A stretch of 14,805 nucleotides of DNA from Betaproteobacteria bacterium (GTDB lineage Bacteria > Pseudomonadota > Gammaproteobacteria > Burkholderiales > SG8-41), in NCBI GenBank assembly GCA_025363575.1, contig JANYDM010000049.1, positions 1 through 14,805 on the forward strand, written 5' to 3'. Shown piece after piece: positions 7,197 to 13,815 of this stretch. The position numbers and the translations under genes are program-made. Each line of letters begins with the position of its first letter. Within the stretch, counting starts at the first letter, position 1. The notes beneath the pieces are model-generated. The model did no database searches and was not told where the DNA came from. It saw only the letters and a list, made by a program, of their open reading frames with translations.

Positions 7197-7568
7197 ATGC
7201 CTATGATACGCGGCAATTCTATTCGTGCATGGGTGACAGCCGTCACGCTGATTTTCGGCATGGCGTGCCCTGCGGCTGCGGAAGACGACGATTGGAAGAC
7301 GGCCCGCAATGCCAGCTGCCAACAGTTGAACGAGGCCAACCGCAACACGCTGGCCGCTGAGCGCAAGGTCGTCGAAACCATCAGGGACTCCAATGCCGGC
7401 ACCGTCGCCACCAATGTGCTCGGAGCCGCCGCGTTTGCTTTTACCGGGTTCTTTTTCTTTACCTGGGACGACAACGAAAGCGCCGAAGATAACCTCACGG
7501 ACCTGCGCAACGATCTGCACATCATCAGAACCGTGGCGACGGAAAAGAAGTGCGAGCTTAAAAACTGA
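7197..7568 (+). CDS. Small exported protein with a C-terminal-half hydrophobic segment
   Basis: Encodes 123 residues, function not recognised. The N-terminus (MIRGNSIRAWVTAVTLIFGMACPAAAE) looks like a Sec signal peptide with AAA before the cleavage site. The first mature half is polar and helical (NASCQQLNEANRNTLAAERKVV). A Gly/Ala/Phe-rich stretch follows at about 68-88 (NVLGAAAFAFTGFFFFTW), long enough to cross the membrane or pack against it. The tail has LTDLRNDLHIIRTVA and one Cys near the end (KKCELKN), which could pair with the Cys of NASC. A second ATG two codons in (7203-7205) is an equally good start; neither has a strong ribosome binding site. It is divergent from the DUF4124-like gene across 68 bases. 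Confidence 0.7.
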   Translation: MPMIRGNSIRAWVTAVTLIFGMACPAAAEDDDWKTARNASCQQLNEANRNTLAAERKVVETIRDSNAGTVATNVLGAAAFAFTGFFFFTWDDNESAEDNLTDLRNDLHIIRTVATEKKCELKN

Positions 7569-7617
7569 CCTTGCGCCGCTTGAATCGACCGTGACTGCGC
7601 GGCCGTTATCATCAGAA

Positions 7618-8493
7618 TTACCTGGTGACCGTCACCGCCTGCAGCCGCTGTCCCAATACTTTCAGCAGTGACATGCCGATTGCCGGCTTCGTCTTCACCA
7701 GTTCGAGAAACTGGTTGCGGTTGACTGCCATCAGTTCGCAGTTCGTTTCCGCGACCGCGCTGGCCGCGCGTTTGGCGCTGTCCACCAGCGCCATCTCGCC
7801 GAATACGCCGCCGGGACCGACCTGCTCCAGCGTCTTGCCGTCGACGGTAATTGCGACGCGACCTTCGCGCGGTAAATACATTCGCACGCCGGGCTCGCCG
7901 GCATTGAAAATGGCGTGGCCGGCCGCAAACTTCAGCGGCTGCGGGTTGCCGAGCTCGGCGGCGATTTCGTCGAGCGTGGCGTTGTCGAATACGCGGCGAG
8001 TGTCGCTGCCGCCCGCGGGCGCCTGCTTGAGCATCGCCAGCCGCGCGAGCCGGAGACGCACGCGGCCTATCATGATGCTCATCAGCATCAGCGCGAAGCC
8101 AGGCGCCTTTTGCAGGCCTTGTTGAAACTGGCCGCCGTCCAGCGCAATCACCTTGCACGCGGTCTTCGCCGTCGCAGTGGCGCTGCGCTTCGAATCGGTG
8201 ATGGTCGCGAGCTCGCCGAAAATCTCGCCGGCTTTCACCGTGTCGAGCGATTTGCCGCCGACGCTCAGCGCTACCGTGCCTTCGAGCAGCAGGTACATGC
8301 GATCCGCGGCGGAGAAAAATCCGCCACCCTGGCGCTCGGCAAAAAATTCGGTGCCGGCCGCGACGCTTTCAACGGTGCCCGCTGCTTTAAAAAACTTCAT
8401 GGCGGCGACCGGATCGTAGATCGGACTTTGCGCGGGCTGGTTTACCGGCGGCGGCGGCGGCGCAGAGGGTTGGGTGAAGTCGAGGTCTTCCAT
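7618..8493 (-). CDS. Protein with two tandem cyclic nucleotide-binding domains
   Basis: Encodes 291 residues from the ATG at 8491-8493 (MEDLDFTQPS). A Pro-rich N-terminal stretch leads into two cyclic nucleotide-binding (Crp/CAP effector) beta barrels. The first phosphate-binding cassette is GEIFGELATITDSKRSA at 89-105, the second GGVFGEMALVDSAKRAAS at 228-245. Both keep the FGE and the Arg that contacts the cyclic phosphate, so both sites may bind cAMP or cGMP. There is no helix-turn-helix, kinase or membrane segment, so it is not a transcription factor. It more likely acts as a regulatory subunit or adaptor. The open frame extends upstream to 8583, but that would overlap the promoter. The gene follows the MscS channel gene on the same strand with 136 bases between them, which hold a TATAAT and a CRP-like operator. 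Confidence 0.85.
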   Translation of the reverse strand: MEDLDFTQPSAPPPPPVNQPAQSPIYDPVAAMKFFKAAGTVESVAAGTEFFAERQGGGFFSAADRMYLLLEGTVALSVGGKSLDTVKAGEIFGELATITDSKRSATATAKTACKVIALDGGQFQQGLQKAPGFALMLMSIMIGRVRLRLARLAMLKQAPAGGSDTRRVFDNATLDEIAAELGNPQPLKFAAGHAIFNAGEPGVRMYLPREGRVAITVDGKTLEQVGPGGVFGEMALVDSAKRAASAVAETNCELMAVNRNQFLELVKTKPAIGMSLLKVLGQRLQAVTVTR

Positions 8494-8547
8494 GCGAAAT
8501 TTTCTCGTGCCGGTTGTTCGAGCGTAGAGGTGAGGCGAGGCGAGGCG

Positions 8548-8590
8548 ATTATATTCCGCCCGCGCCGCGCAATTCAGTGACAACAGTCAC
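8548..8590 (-). promoter_or_regulatory. Class II CRP-like promoter for the cyclic nucleotide-binding protein gene
   Basis: On the gene strand, GTGA-N6-TCAC (8590 down to 8577) is the core pattern of a CRP site, although the outer T and A of the consensus are missing. A perfect -10 hexamer TATAAT lies at 8553-8548. With a start expected near 8541, the operator is centred about 42 bases upstream, the spacing of class II CRP-activated promoters. As expected for such promoters, no good -35 is seen. The spacing was counted by hand. Confidence 0.5.
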
Positions 8591-8629
8591 GGCAAGGGGT
8601 TTTGCGCGGAAATCCCTGCGGGTAATTCT

Positions 8630-9466
8630 TCAGTGCACCGGCGGTTCGGGCGCGGCCATGCGAATGTCGATAGGCGGCGCCGGGTACTGGATGCCGGCCG
8701 CGGCGAATTGCTCGATGATGGCGCTGTAAATTTCGCCGCCGGCCGAGCCATAGTCCCCCGCCTTCACCCACGGCGCGACCGTGATAGTAATGGCGCCGAT
8801 ATCAAGCCGGGTCACGCCGATCACCGGCACGGGGTCCTTGAGCGAACCCGGATGCTCGTTCACCACTGCCGTGACCGCGGCGAGCGCGCCGGCAACATCT
8901 TTCGCGCGCGCGATGCTGACGCTCAGGTTCAATTGCCGCAACTGGCCGTAATTGTGCAGTATCTCGCCGACTATCTTGCGGTTCGGCACAACGATGCTCG
9001 AGCGGTCGGCGTGGCTCAGCCGCGTGTCGAAAATATCGATGGATTCGACCAGGCCCTCGACGCCGGCGATGGAAATGTATTCACCGACGCGGAACGGCCG
9101 CGTGAAAATGATGGTGAGCCCCGCCACGATATTGCCGAGCACGCCCTGCATGGCGAGTGCGATGCCGGCGCCCGCGACGCCCAGGCCCGCGATCAACGGC
9201 AGGAGTTCTACGCCGAGATTTTGCAGCGCCATAATCAGGAACAACGCGAACACCAGCACGCGCAGCAACCGCACGAGCAGGAGGCGCACCGGCGGATCGA
9301 GATGCAGCCGGCCGAGCGACTTGTCGAACATGCGCCCGAGCGAGCGGCCGGCGTAGACGCCCGCGACCATGATGATGATGGCGACGACGACCTTGGGGCC
9401 GAATTTGATGGCGAGATCGACGATGGTGATTTTCGCCTGTTCGAGCACTGAGAGCTGGTTTTCCAT
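8630..9466 (-). CDS. mscS: Small MscS-type mechanosensitive ion channel
   Basis: A 278-residue inner-membrane protein of the size of E. coli MscS (286). Transmembrane helices are visible at about 23-42, 62-86 and 88-122. The last is the pore helix, with the MscS Gly/Ala pattern GLGVAGAGIALAMQGVLGN followed by FTRPFRVGEYI. The beta domain (GLVESIDIFDTRL, VVPNRKIVGEILHNYG) and the C-terminal alpha/beta part follow. Such channels open under membrane tension and release solutes in osmotic downshock. The start MENQLSVLEQ aligns with the short N-terminus of E. coli MscS. An upstream ATG at 9491-9493 would overlap the TGA of UGSC selenoprotein 2 as ATGA and add nine residues. Either way the two genes are almost certainly cotranscribed. 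No cyclic nucleotide-binding domain is fused to it, but a gene for a protein with two of them comes next. Confidence 0.92.
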   Translation of the reverse strand: MENQLSVLEQAKITIVDLAIKFGPKVVVAIIIMVAGVYAGRSLGRMFDKSLGRLHLDPPVRLLLVRLLRVLVFALFLIMALQNLGVELLPLIAGLGVAGAGIALAMQGVLGNIVAGLTIIFTRPFRVGEYISIAGVEGLVESIDIFDTRLSHADRSSIVVPNRKIVGEILHNYGQLRQLNLSVSIARAKDVAGALAAVTAVVNEHPGSLKDPVPVIGVTRLDIGAITITVAPWVKAGDYGSAGGEIYSAIIEQFAAAGIQYPAPPIDIRMAAPEPPVH

Positions 9467-9489
9467 GATGGGGGTTCCGCCTGGGTTGA

Positions 9490-11202
9490 TCATTCGTTGC
9501 TCGCGGCGCGGGCGCTCTCGGCTTCGGCCACGAGCTCGCCGAATGCAGCCGGCAATTTTATTTCGCGCCCGATAACGGCCGGACTGTAGCCCTGCATCCA
9601 CAGCGCGTGGGTCGAGTGCCCGCCGCCGGCGACGACGAGCCCGATGTTGGACGCCTTGGATGAAATCGGCCACGGATCGAGATTGATGCTCGCGCGCGCG
9701 GCTGCCGTGGCGGCGATTTCAATCCACGCGATGCCGCCGGCTTTGCGCATGACTTCCATCGGCACCTTCGAATGCTCGAGCAGATAGTCGCGGATGGAGT
9801 TTTTGTTCCAGCCGAGCGTCGCCAGGTCGGCCGCGACGACGTTCGAAATCACAATCATGCCCGGCGTGCCGTCCGCGTAGCCATGCAGATAGTGCATGTC
9901 AGGCACGCGCAGGTAGGCGGCGACGCGATACAAGCCCTGCGTCACGTCTTCTTCCAGCGTTTCCTTTTTCGCCCCGCGCCGGATGATGTTGGTAACGCCG
10001 TTGGCGAACATCAGCGACAGGGCGTTCGTGCCGCCCGCATAGCCGTGGCGCTCGTTGACCTGCGGCTCCCAGCCTGCCGGCAGGCCGTCTTCGTCCTCAG
10101 CGAATACCGCATTGGTGAAACGCATGTGGCCGAACACCGCCATCGTGCCGGTGCCCGGCAGCGCGCCGCCGAGATTCTGCTGCATGAGGCGCAATGCGCG
10201 CCCGATGCTGGCGCCTGCCGGATGCGCGGCATCGGGGCCGAGGAAACCGAAACCCGAGCTCAGGCGTATCTGCTTGGCAATCGGCCCGCTGACCAGCACG
10301 ACGGGGAACGGACTACCGGATGTCGCCTGCAGCAACTCGCCGGTCGCGGCCGGATCGAGAAACGCTTCGACCGCGGCGATCAGCACCGGCAGATATTCCG
10401 GACGCCCGCCCGCCATGGCCAGCGCGATTGCGCACGCTTCGACCGTGACGATGGCGCCGCGCGGAGGAAATTTGCCCAGCACGTGCGCGCGCGGCAAGGC
10501 GGCGCCGCGCAATATCCAGTTCACGCGCTGCGCGGTGGCCGGCCACATCGGCAGGCCGTCACCCCACAGGCTGGAGACGAAGAGGTCGTTGGCTTTCGCC
10601 AGCGCGTCTTCATGGCTCGCGCCTTCGACGCTGAGCATGCGGCTGGCGCCCGCGCGTATTTTCTTCGGCTCCCAATGCATCAGCGCATCGTAAAACTCGC
10701 GCTTGCGCTCTTCGAGCGAAGCGAGGTTCGCGTCCGGCAGGAACGAGGCGGTGGGGAACGTCACCATCGCGGTATCCGGCGCAAGCCCGATGCCCGACAC
10801 CGCATTCTTGACCACGCCCACAAATTCGTTGCGCGTGAGCGTAACGGTGGGGATGCCGAGGGCTTCCAGTCTGGCGGCTGCACGGCCGCACGCAGTTGAG
10901 CAGGCCCCTCAGGCCGCGTTGCCAATGATGACGGCGTCGACCCCGCTGTCTTTGACCTGGCGCGCGACTTCCTCCGTGCCGATGACGTTGTTGCCTTGCG
11001 GGTAGGTGTCCTCGGAGAGCACTTCGATGTCGACAAAATCCGCTTCGAGCATGGTCTTCAGCATCGGCAGCATTCGGTACGCCTGCCACTGCCCGTTGGA
11101 CAGCATGCCGATGCGCTTGCCGGCGAGCGACTCCAGGCGCGGCGCGTGCGGCGTGGCCGTGTCGAGCGTGCCGGATGGATCATGGAATTCGAGCTTGATC
11201 AT
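9490..11202 (-). CDS. UGSC family selenoprotein 2, read through an in-frame TGA (Sec98)
   Basis: The frame from the ATG at 11200-11202 reaches a TGA at 10909-10911 and then continues in the same frame to 9490. Read as selenocysteine, it gives a 570-residue protein. AAGGGAG 5-7 bases upstream supports this ATG over the longer frame from 11268. The UGSC-like domain shows GVDAVIIGNAA, then U98-G99-A100-C101, then STACGRAAARLEALGIPTV. Ser of UGSC is replaced by Ala, and Cys105 adds another thiol. The second domain aligns with UGSC protein 1: LPMWPATAQRV, ALAMAGGRPEYLPVLIAAVEA, LVSGPIAKQ, SIGRALRLMQQN, LEHSKVPMEVM, HALWMQGY. The CSPEC cysteines of protein 1 are absent (GRPEY here). There is no signal peptide, so it is probably a cytosolic redox protein with unknown substrate. 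It is followed directly by the MscS gene and is divergent from the VOC-Bug pair. Matching TGA positions in two diverged paralogues argue strongly against a sequencing error or pseudogene. Confidence 0.85.
10875..10895 (-). promoter_or_regulatory. Candidate bacterial SECIS element for UGSC selenoprotein 2
   Basis: With the T of TGA as 1, bases 17-37 on the gene strand can fold in two ways. CTGC pairs with GCAG (17-20 with 31-34) and continues with G-U, U-G and G-C pairs to a CGGC loop. Alternatively TGC pairs with GCA (22-24 with 31-33) under a GGCCGT loop, with G21 bulged and further pairs below. Both place GG at 25-26 in or at the apical loop, the distance and loop content expected of a bacterial SECIS. 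Which fold forms is unknown. Confidence 0.5.
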
Positions 11203-11256
11203 GTTATCTCCCTTGTATTGCGCACGCTTCTTGCGCTGCGACACGGCGAAGACGCC

Positions 11257-11262
11257 ATTATG
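11257..11262 (-). promoter_or_regulatory. Possible -10 element for UGSC selenoprotein 2
   Basis: CATAAT on the minus strand matches five of six -10 consensus bases and lies 54 bases upstream of the ATG at 11202. No convincing -35 is seen 16-18 bases further up, so it may need an activator. Confidence 0.3.
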
Positions 11263-11285
11263 CCGCAACGCGCGCCGGCGCTACG

Positions 11286-11313
11286 GCTGCGCGGCGGGGC
11301 GCAGCGCTATAAT
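11286..11313 (+). promoter_or_regulatory. Promoter of the VOC-Bug pair with an abutting palindrome
   Basis: A perfect -10 hexamer TATAAT lies at 11308-11313, 34 bases before the VOC start codon. The place of the -35 is taken by a 7-bp inverted repeat, GCTGCGC (11286-11292) and GCGCAGC (11299-11305), spaced by 6 bases. A regulator bound there would sit on the promoter, so it is a candidate operator. In GC-rich DNA a 7-bp palindrome can also arise by chance. Confidence 0.4.
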
Positions 11314-11347
11314 CCGGGCTCAAAATATTCCGCCGAGGAGCGACCGG

Positions 11348-12238
11348 ATGTTCACCCGCATCGACCACGTGACGATCTGCGTTCCCGATCTCGATCAGGG
11401 CGTCGAGCGATTCAGGAATCTCGGCTTCAGCATGGGCGCCGGCGGCGCGCATCCGGGCAAAGGCACGCACAATGCCATCGGCTTCAATCAGGACGACTAC
11501 ATCGAACTGCTGGCGGTGCGCGACCAGGCCGAGCACATAACCGCGTCGATGAAGCCCGGCAGCAAAAATTCGACGCTCAATGAATTCATCGCCGCCGGCG
11601 GCGGCATCCGCTACGTCGTGCTGCAAACGGACGACCTCGCCGCGGAAATCGCGGGCATGCGCGGGCGCGGCGTCGAGGTTTCCGACCCGATCGACGGCGG
11701 TCGCCGCACGCCGGCCGGACTGGAATTGCGCTGGCGCATCGCGACGTTGGGTAGCACAAACGCGCTGCCGCTTGTCTTCATACACCAGCTCACTCCGGCA
11801 GAAGAACGTCGCCGGCAGGTGCCGAATGCCGGCAAGCATCCGAACGGCGTTTACCAGCTCGAGCGCGCTTACATCGTCACGCGCAATGCAGAGGCTGACG
11901 CGGCCCTCTATGCCAGAGTGCTTGGCATGCCGCAACCGGTGTTGCACAAAGGCACTGTCATCATGTCAGACATGGCCGTGTTCGAACTGGGCCCGACCGG
12001 TCTCGGTATAGCACAACCTTACGCGCCGGGGCCTGCCGCTGCGGCGCTCGAGCGCCGTGGACCCGGGCCTTTTCAGGCGCTGTACCGCACGACCAGCATG
12101 GATGCCGCGGCGACGTGGGCACTGAAGCACGGCGTTCCGCCGCTCGCACGCGGCGTGCGCGCCAACGGCGAGAACGCAATGCTGGCGACGCCCGATGTTG
12201 CATGCGGCGCCTATATCGGCTTCGTCGGCCCGGCGTGA
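11348..12238 (+). CDS. VOC family protein (glyoxalase-like domain)
   Basis: A 296-residue cytosolic protein. MFTRIDHVTICVPDLDQGVERF is a typical first strand-helix of the vicinal oxygen chelate fold, with His7 as likely metal ligand. DYIELLAV supplies a Glu53 at the usual second position. The middle and end repeat the module (AYIVTRNAEADAALYARVLG), so two paired domains are present, as in glyoxalase-like (PF13468-type) proteins. The superfamily includes glyoxalases, extradiol dioxygenases and isomerases; the reaction here is not readable. The ATG has GAGGAG 7 bases upstream and a TATAAT 34 bases upstream. Its TGA lies within GTGA, and that GTG is a possible start of the next gene, so the Bug-type binding protein is very likely in the same operon. 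Confidence 0.88.
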   Translation: MFTRIDHVTICVPDLDQGVERFRNLGFSMGAGGAHPGKGTHNAIGFNQDDYIELLAVRDQAEHITASMKPGSKNSTLNEFIAAGGGIRYVVLQTDDLAAEIAGMRGRGVEVSDPIDGGRRTPAGLELRWRIATLGSTNALPLVFIHQLTPAEERRRQVPNAGKHPNGVYQLERAYIVTRNAEADAALYARVLGMPQPVLHKGTVIMSDMAVFELGPTGLGIAQPYAPGPAAAALERRGPGPFQALYRTTSMDAAATWALKHGVPPLARGVRANGENAMLATPDVACGAYIGFVGPA

Positions 12239-12243
12239 ACTCG

Positions 12244-13218
12244 ATGTTGACGATACGCTGCCGGTTCATCGCAGCGTTCATTGCAGTGCTGACCGTCTCT
12301 ATGCATGTTGCGGAAGCGCAAGAGTATCCCGCGAAAGCTGTGCGCATCATCGTGCCGTTCGCCCCGGGCGGGCCGAACGATCTCGCGGTACGGCCCGTCG
12401 CGCAAAAGCTATACGAGATTCTCGGCCAGCCTTTCGTCGTCGATTACCGCGCCGGCGCCAACGGCATTATCGGCTGCGACCTCGTGGCCAAATCTCCGCC
12501 CGACGGTTATTCAATGGTCGTCATCTCGTCGTCGTTCTCAATCAATTCGAGCACGTATGCCAAGCTGCCGTTCGATCCGATCCGCGATTTCACGCCGGTC
12601 GGCTCGCTGGCGACGAGCGACATCATCTTCATCGTGAACCCGACCGTGCCGGTGAAGAGCGTTAAAGAGTTTGTCGCGCTCGCGAAAGCGCAACCCGGCA
12701 AGCTCACGCATTCATCCTCCGGCACCGGCGGCTCGCTGCATCTTGGCGCAGAGCTCTTCAAGCTGACCGCGGGAATCAATATGGTTCATGTTCCCTATAA
12801 AGGCGCATCGCTTGCGTTGACCGACGTCATCGGCGGCCATGTCGACTCGATGTTCATTTCCGCGCCCGGCGCCATGGGACAGATCAAGGCCGGCAAGGTG
12901 CGCGTGCTGGCAATCGCCAGCGGGCGGCGCGCACGCGCGCTCCCCAATACGCCGACGTTCGCCGAGTCCGGCTATCCCGACGTGGTAGTCGACACGCGCT
13001 ACGGCCTGCTGGCGGCGGCCGGCATGCCCGCGCCCATCGTCGCGCGCCTCGAAGCGGCCATCGCGAAAGCACTCGCTACGCCGGAGATACGCGAGCAGTT
13101 CGCGACGCTGAGCCTGGACCCCGCGCCGATGAGCGCACAGGATTACGCGGCGTTTCTGCGCGAGGAAATCCAGCGCTGGCGCAAGATAGTCGCTGCGGCC
13201 AAACTGCAGCCGCAGTAA
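12244..13218 (+). CDS. Tripartite tricarboxylate transporter (Bug/TctC family) substrate-binding protein
   Basis: A 324-residue periplasmic binding protein. The signal peptide MLTIRCRFIAAFIAVLTVSMHVAEA is cleaved before QEYPAK. The mature start YPAKAVRIIVPFAPGGPNDLAVRPVAQKL, then RAGANGIIG, LVAKSPPDGY, HSSSGTGGSLHLGAELFK and VPYKGASLALTDVIGGHVD, are hallmarks of Bug proteins. These bind carboxylates and other small organic anions, and are hugely expanded in Burkholderiales. The usual G-G-x-x-D loop is GGPND here, and a Cys replaces the usual Ala in IIGCD. No TctA/TctB membrane genes are in the window, so it may be an orphan receptor that shares a transporter or acts in sensing. A GTG at 12235-12237 overlaps the VOC stop and would add three residues. 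Ligand unknown. Confidence 0.93.
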   Translation: MLTIRCRFIAAFIAVLTVSMHVAEAQEYPAKAVRIIVPFAPGGPNDLAVRPVAQKLYEILGQPFVVDYRAGANGIIGCDLVAKSPPDGYSMVVISSSFSINSSTYAKLPFDPIRDFTPVGSLATSDIIFIVNPTVPVKSVKEFVALAKAQPGKLTHSSSGTGGSLHLGAELFKLTAGINMVHVPYKGASLALTDVIGGHVDSMFISAPGAMGQIKAGKVRVLAIASGRRARALPNTPTFAESGYPDVVVDTRYGLLAAAGMPAPIVARLEAAIAKALATPEIREQFATLSLDPAPMSAQDYAAFLREEIQRWRKIVAAAKLQPQ

Positions 13219-13586
13219 AAAGTCAGCGGCAACTTACGTGCATTCGCGCACGGGCGCTCGCTATTTTTCGCGCTTCTCTTTTCTTCCCGAATGCAGCACG
13301 GCAGGTGTGACGCGGTTGGCTTGACGGCGGCGTGCGCAAGGAGTTTACTGAAAGTGCTTCGGTAAACCGGTGTGGGACAAGTTCTCAGACTAACCCTTGA
13401 AGTGCCGGTTGCCGCCGTCGTGTTTCGCCGTTGCGCGCGCCCCATCTGCCGGGTGCGCCTGAAGCGAACGGGTGGCGACCACCTCGACGCAGGTTTGAGG
13501 GTGTTCTGCGCCGCGACATCGAGGCCTCCGGCAAGTGCTGCGGAGAGATCAACCGACGTTAAGCCGCTTATGGAGGCGCACTATAG

Positions 13587-13622
13587 ATGAAACTTCCAAC
13601 AGCTAGACCTTCGAGCCGGTAA
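13587..13622 (+). CDS. Possible 11-codon leader peptide upstream of the terminator
   Basis: ATG at 13587 opens a short frame, MKLPTARPSSR, ended by TAA at 13620-13622. GGAGG lies 10 bases upstream, slightly far but usable. The stop codon falls in the loop of the first of three tandem hairpins that precede the intrinsic terminator. A translated leader there could control terminator formation. Two Pro and two Arg codons are not a strong amino-acid sensor. This is a weak call. Confidence 0.2.
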   Translation: MKLPTARPSSR

Positions 13623-13677
13623 GGCCGGCATAGTCACGGCAACGTGACGATACAAAGCCACTCCGGTGGCAAACTGT

Positions 13678-13714
13678 GAAGCCCTGCGAATTGCTCGCGG
13701 GGCTTCGCGTTTTT
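13678..13714 (+). terminator. Strong intrinsic terminator upstream of the ModA-like gene
   Basis: GAAGCCCTGCGA (13678-13689) pairs along its whole length, with one G-U, to TCGCGGGGCTTC (13695-13706) around ATTGC. A run of five T follows at 13710-13714, after GCG. It lies 102 bases before the ModA-like start and 460 bases after the Bug gene stop. It therefore more likely ends a leader or small RNA than the Bug transcript. Confidence 0.8.
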
Positions 13715-13815
13715 GCGGCGCGTGGCGTTTACCCTGCGAAATGCATTGCATCGCGCAGGTGCACGACGGTAAAGTTGCGCCTGCCGGAAGAATAAAAAAT
13801 CCAGGGAGCCGATTC

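Larger units (their letters stand above)
13219..13815 (+). other. 600-base noncoding region rich in hairpins, candidate structured RNA
   Basis: No convincing protein gene is seen here. Counted by eye, the plus strand holds these elements. A 9-bp long-range helix pairs 13323-13331 with 13411-13419 and encloses AACCGG/CCGGTT and a GTTTAC/GTAAAC hairpin. Hairpins follow at 13435-13458, 13482-13524, 13526-13545, 13615-13629, 13633-13648 (GNRA loop GCAA) and 13657-13670 (UUCG-like TCCG loop). The last is an intrinsic terminator at 13678-13714. The linkers between the last hairpins are A-rich (ATA, GATACAAA, AAACTGT). This layout resembles a riboswitch-type leader or a small RNA ended by a terminator upstream of the ModA-like gene. 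I could not match it to a named class. Confidence 0.5.

Noticed and set aside
7148..8158. 336-codon open frame on the minus strand
   Set aside because: It overlaps the cyclic nucleotide-binding gene in another frame and runs antisense to the small exported protein. Its composition is Arg-rich and it has no motif.
8531..8546. Three tandem GAGGC units
   Set aside because: Too short and too few to be more than slippage in the leader of the cyclic nucleotide-binding gene. No function is evident.
9772..10899. 375-codon open frame on the plus strand
   Set aside because: Antisense shadow of UGSC selenoprotein 2, with low-complexity Arg/Ala/Gly composition and no recognisable motif.
13615..13714. 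c-di-GMP (GEMM-I) riboswitch
   Set aside because: GATACAAAGCC after a GNRA-capped stem is reminiscent of it, but the GGCAAAC segment and the 3' GGGUUACCG part are missing.
13219..13815. Selenocysteine tRNA (selC) or other tRNA gene in the long noncoding region
   Set aside because: No acceptor stem, TTC-loop box or CCA end with suitable spacing was found.
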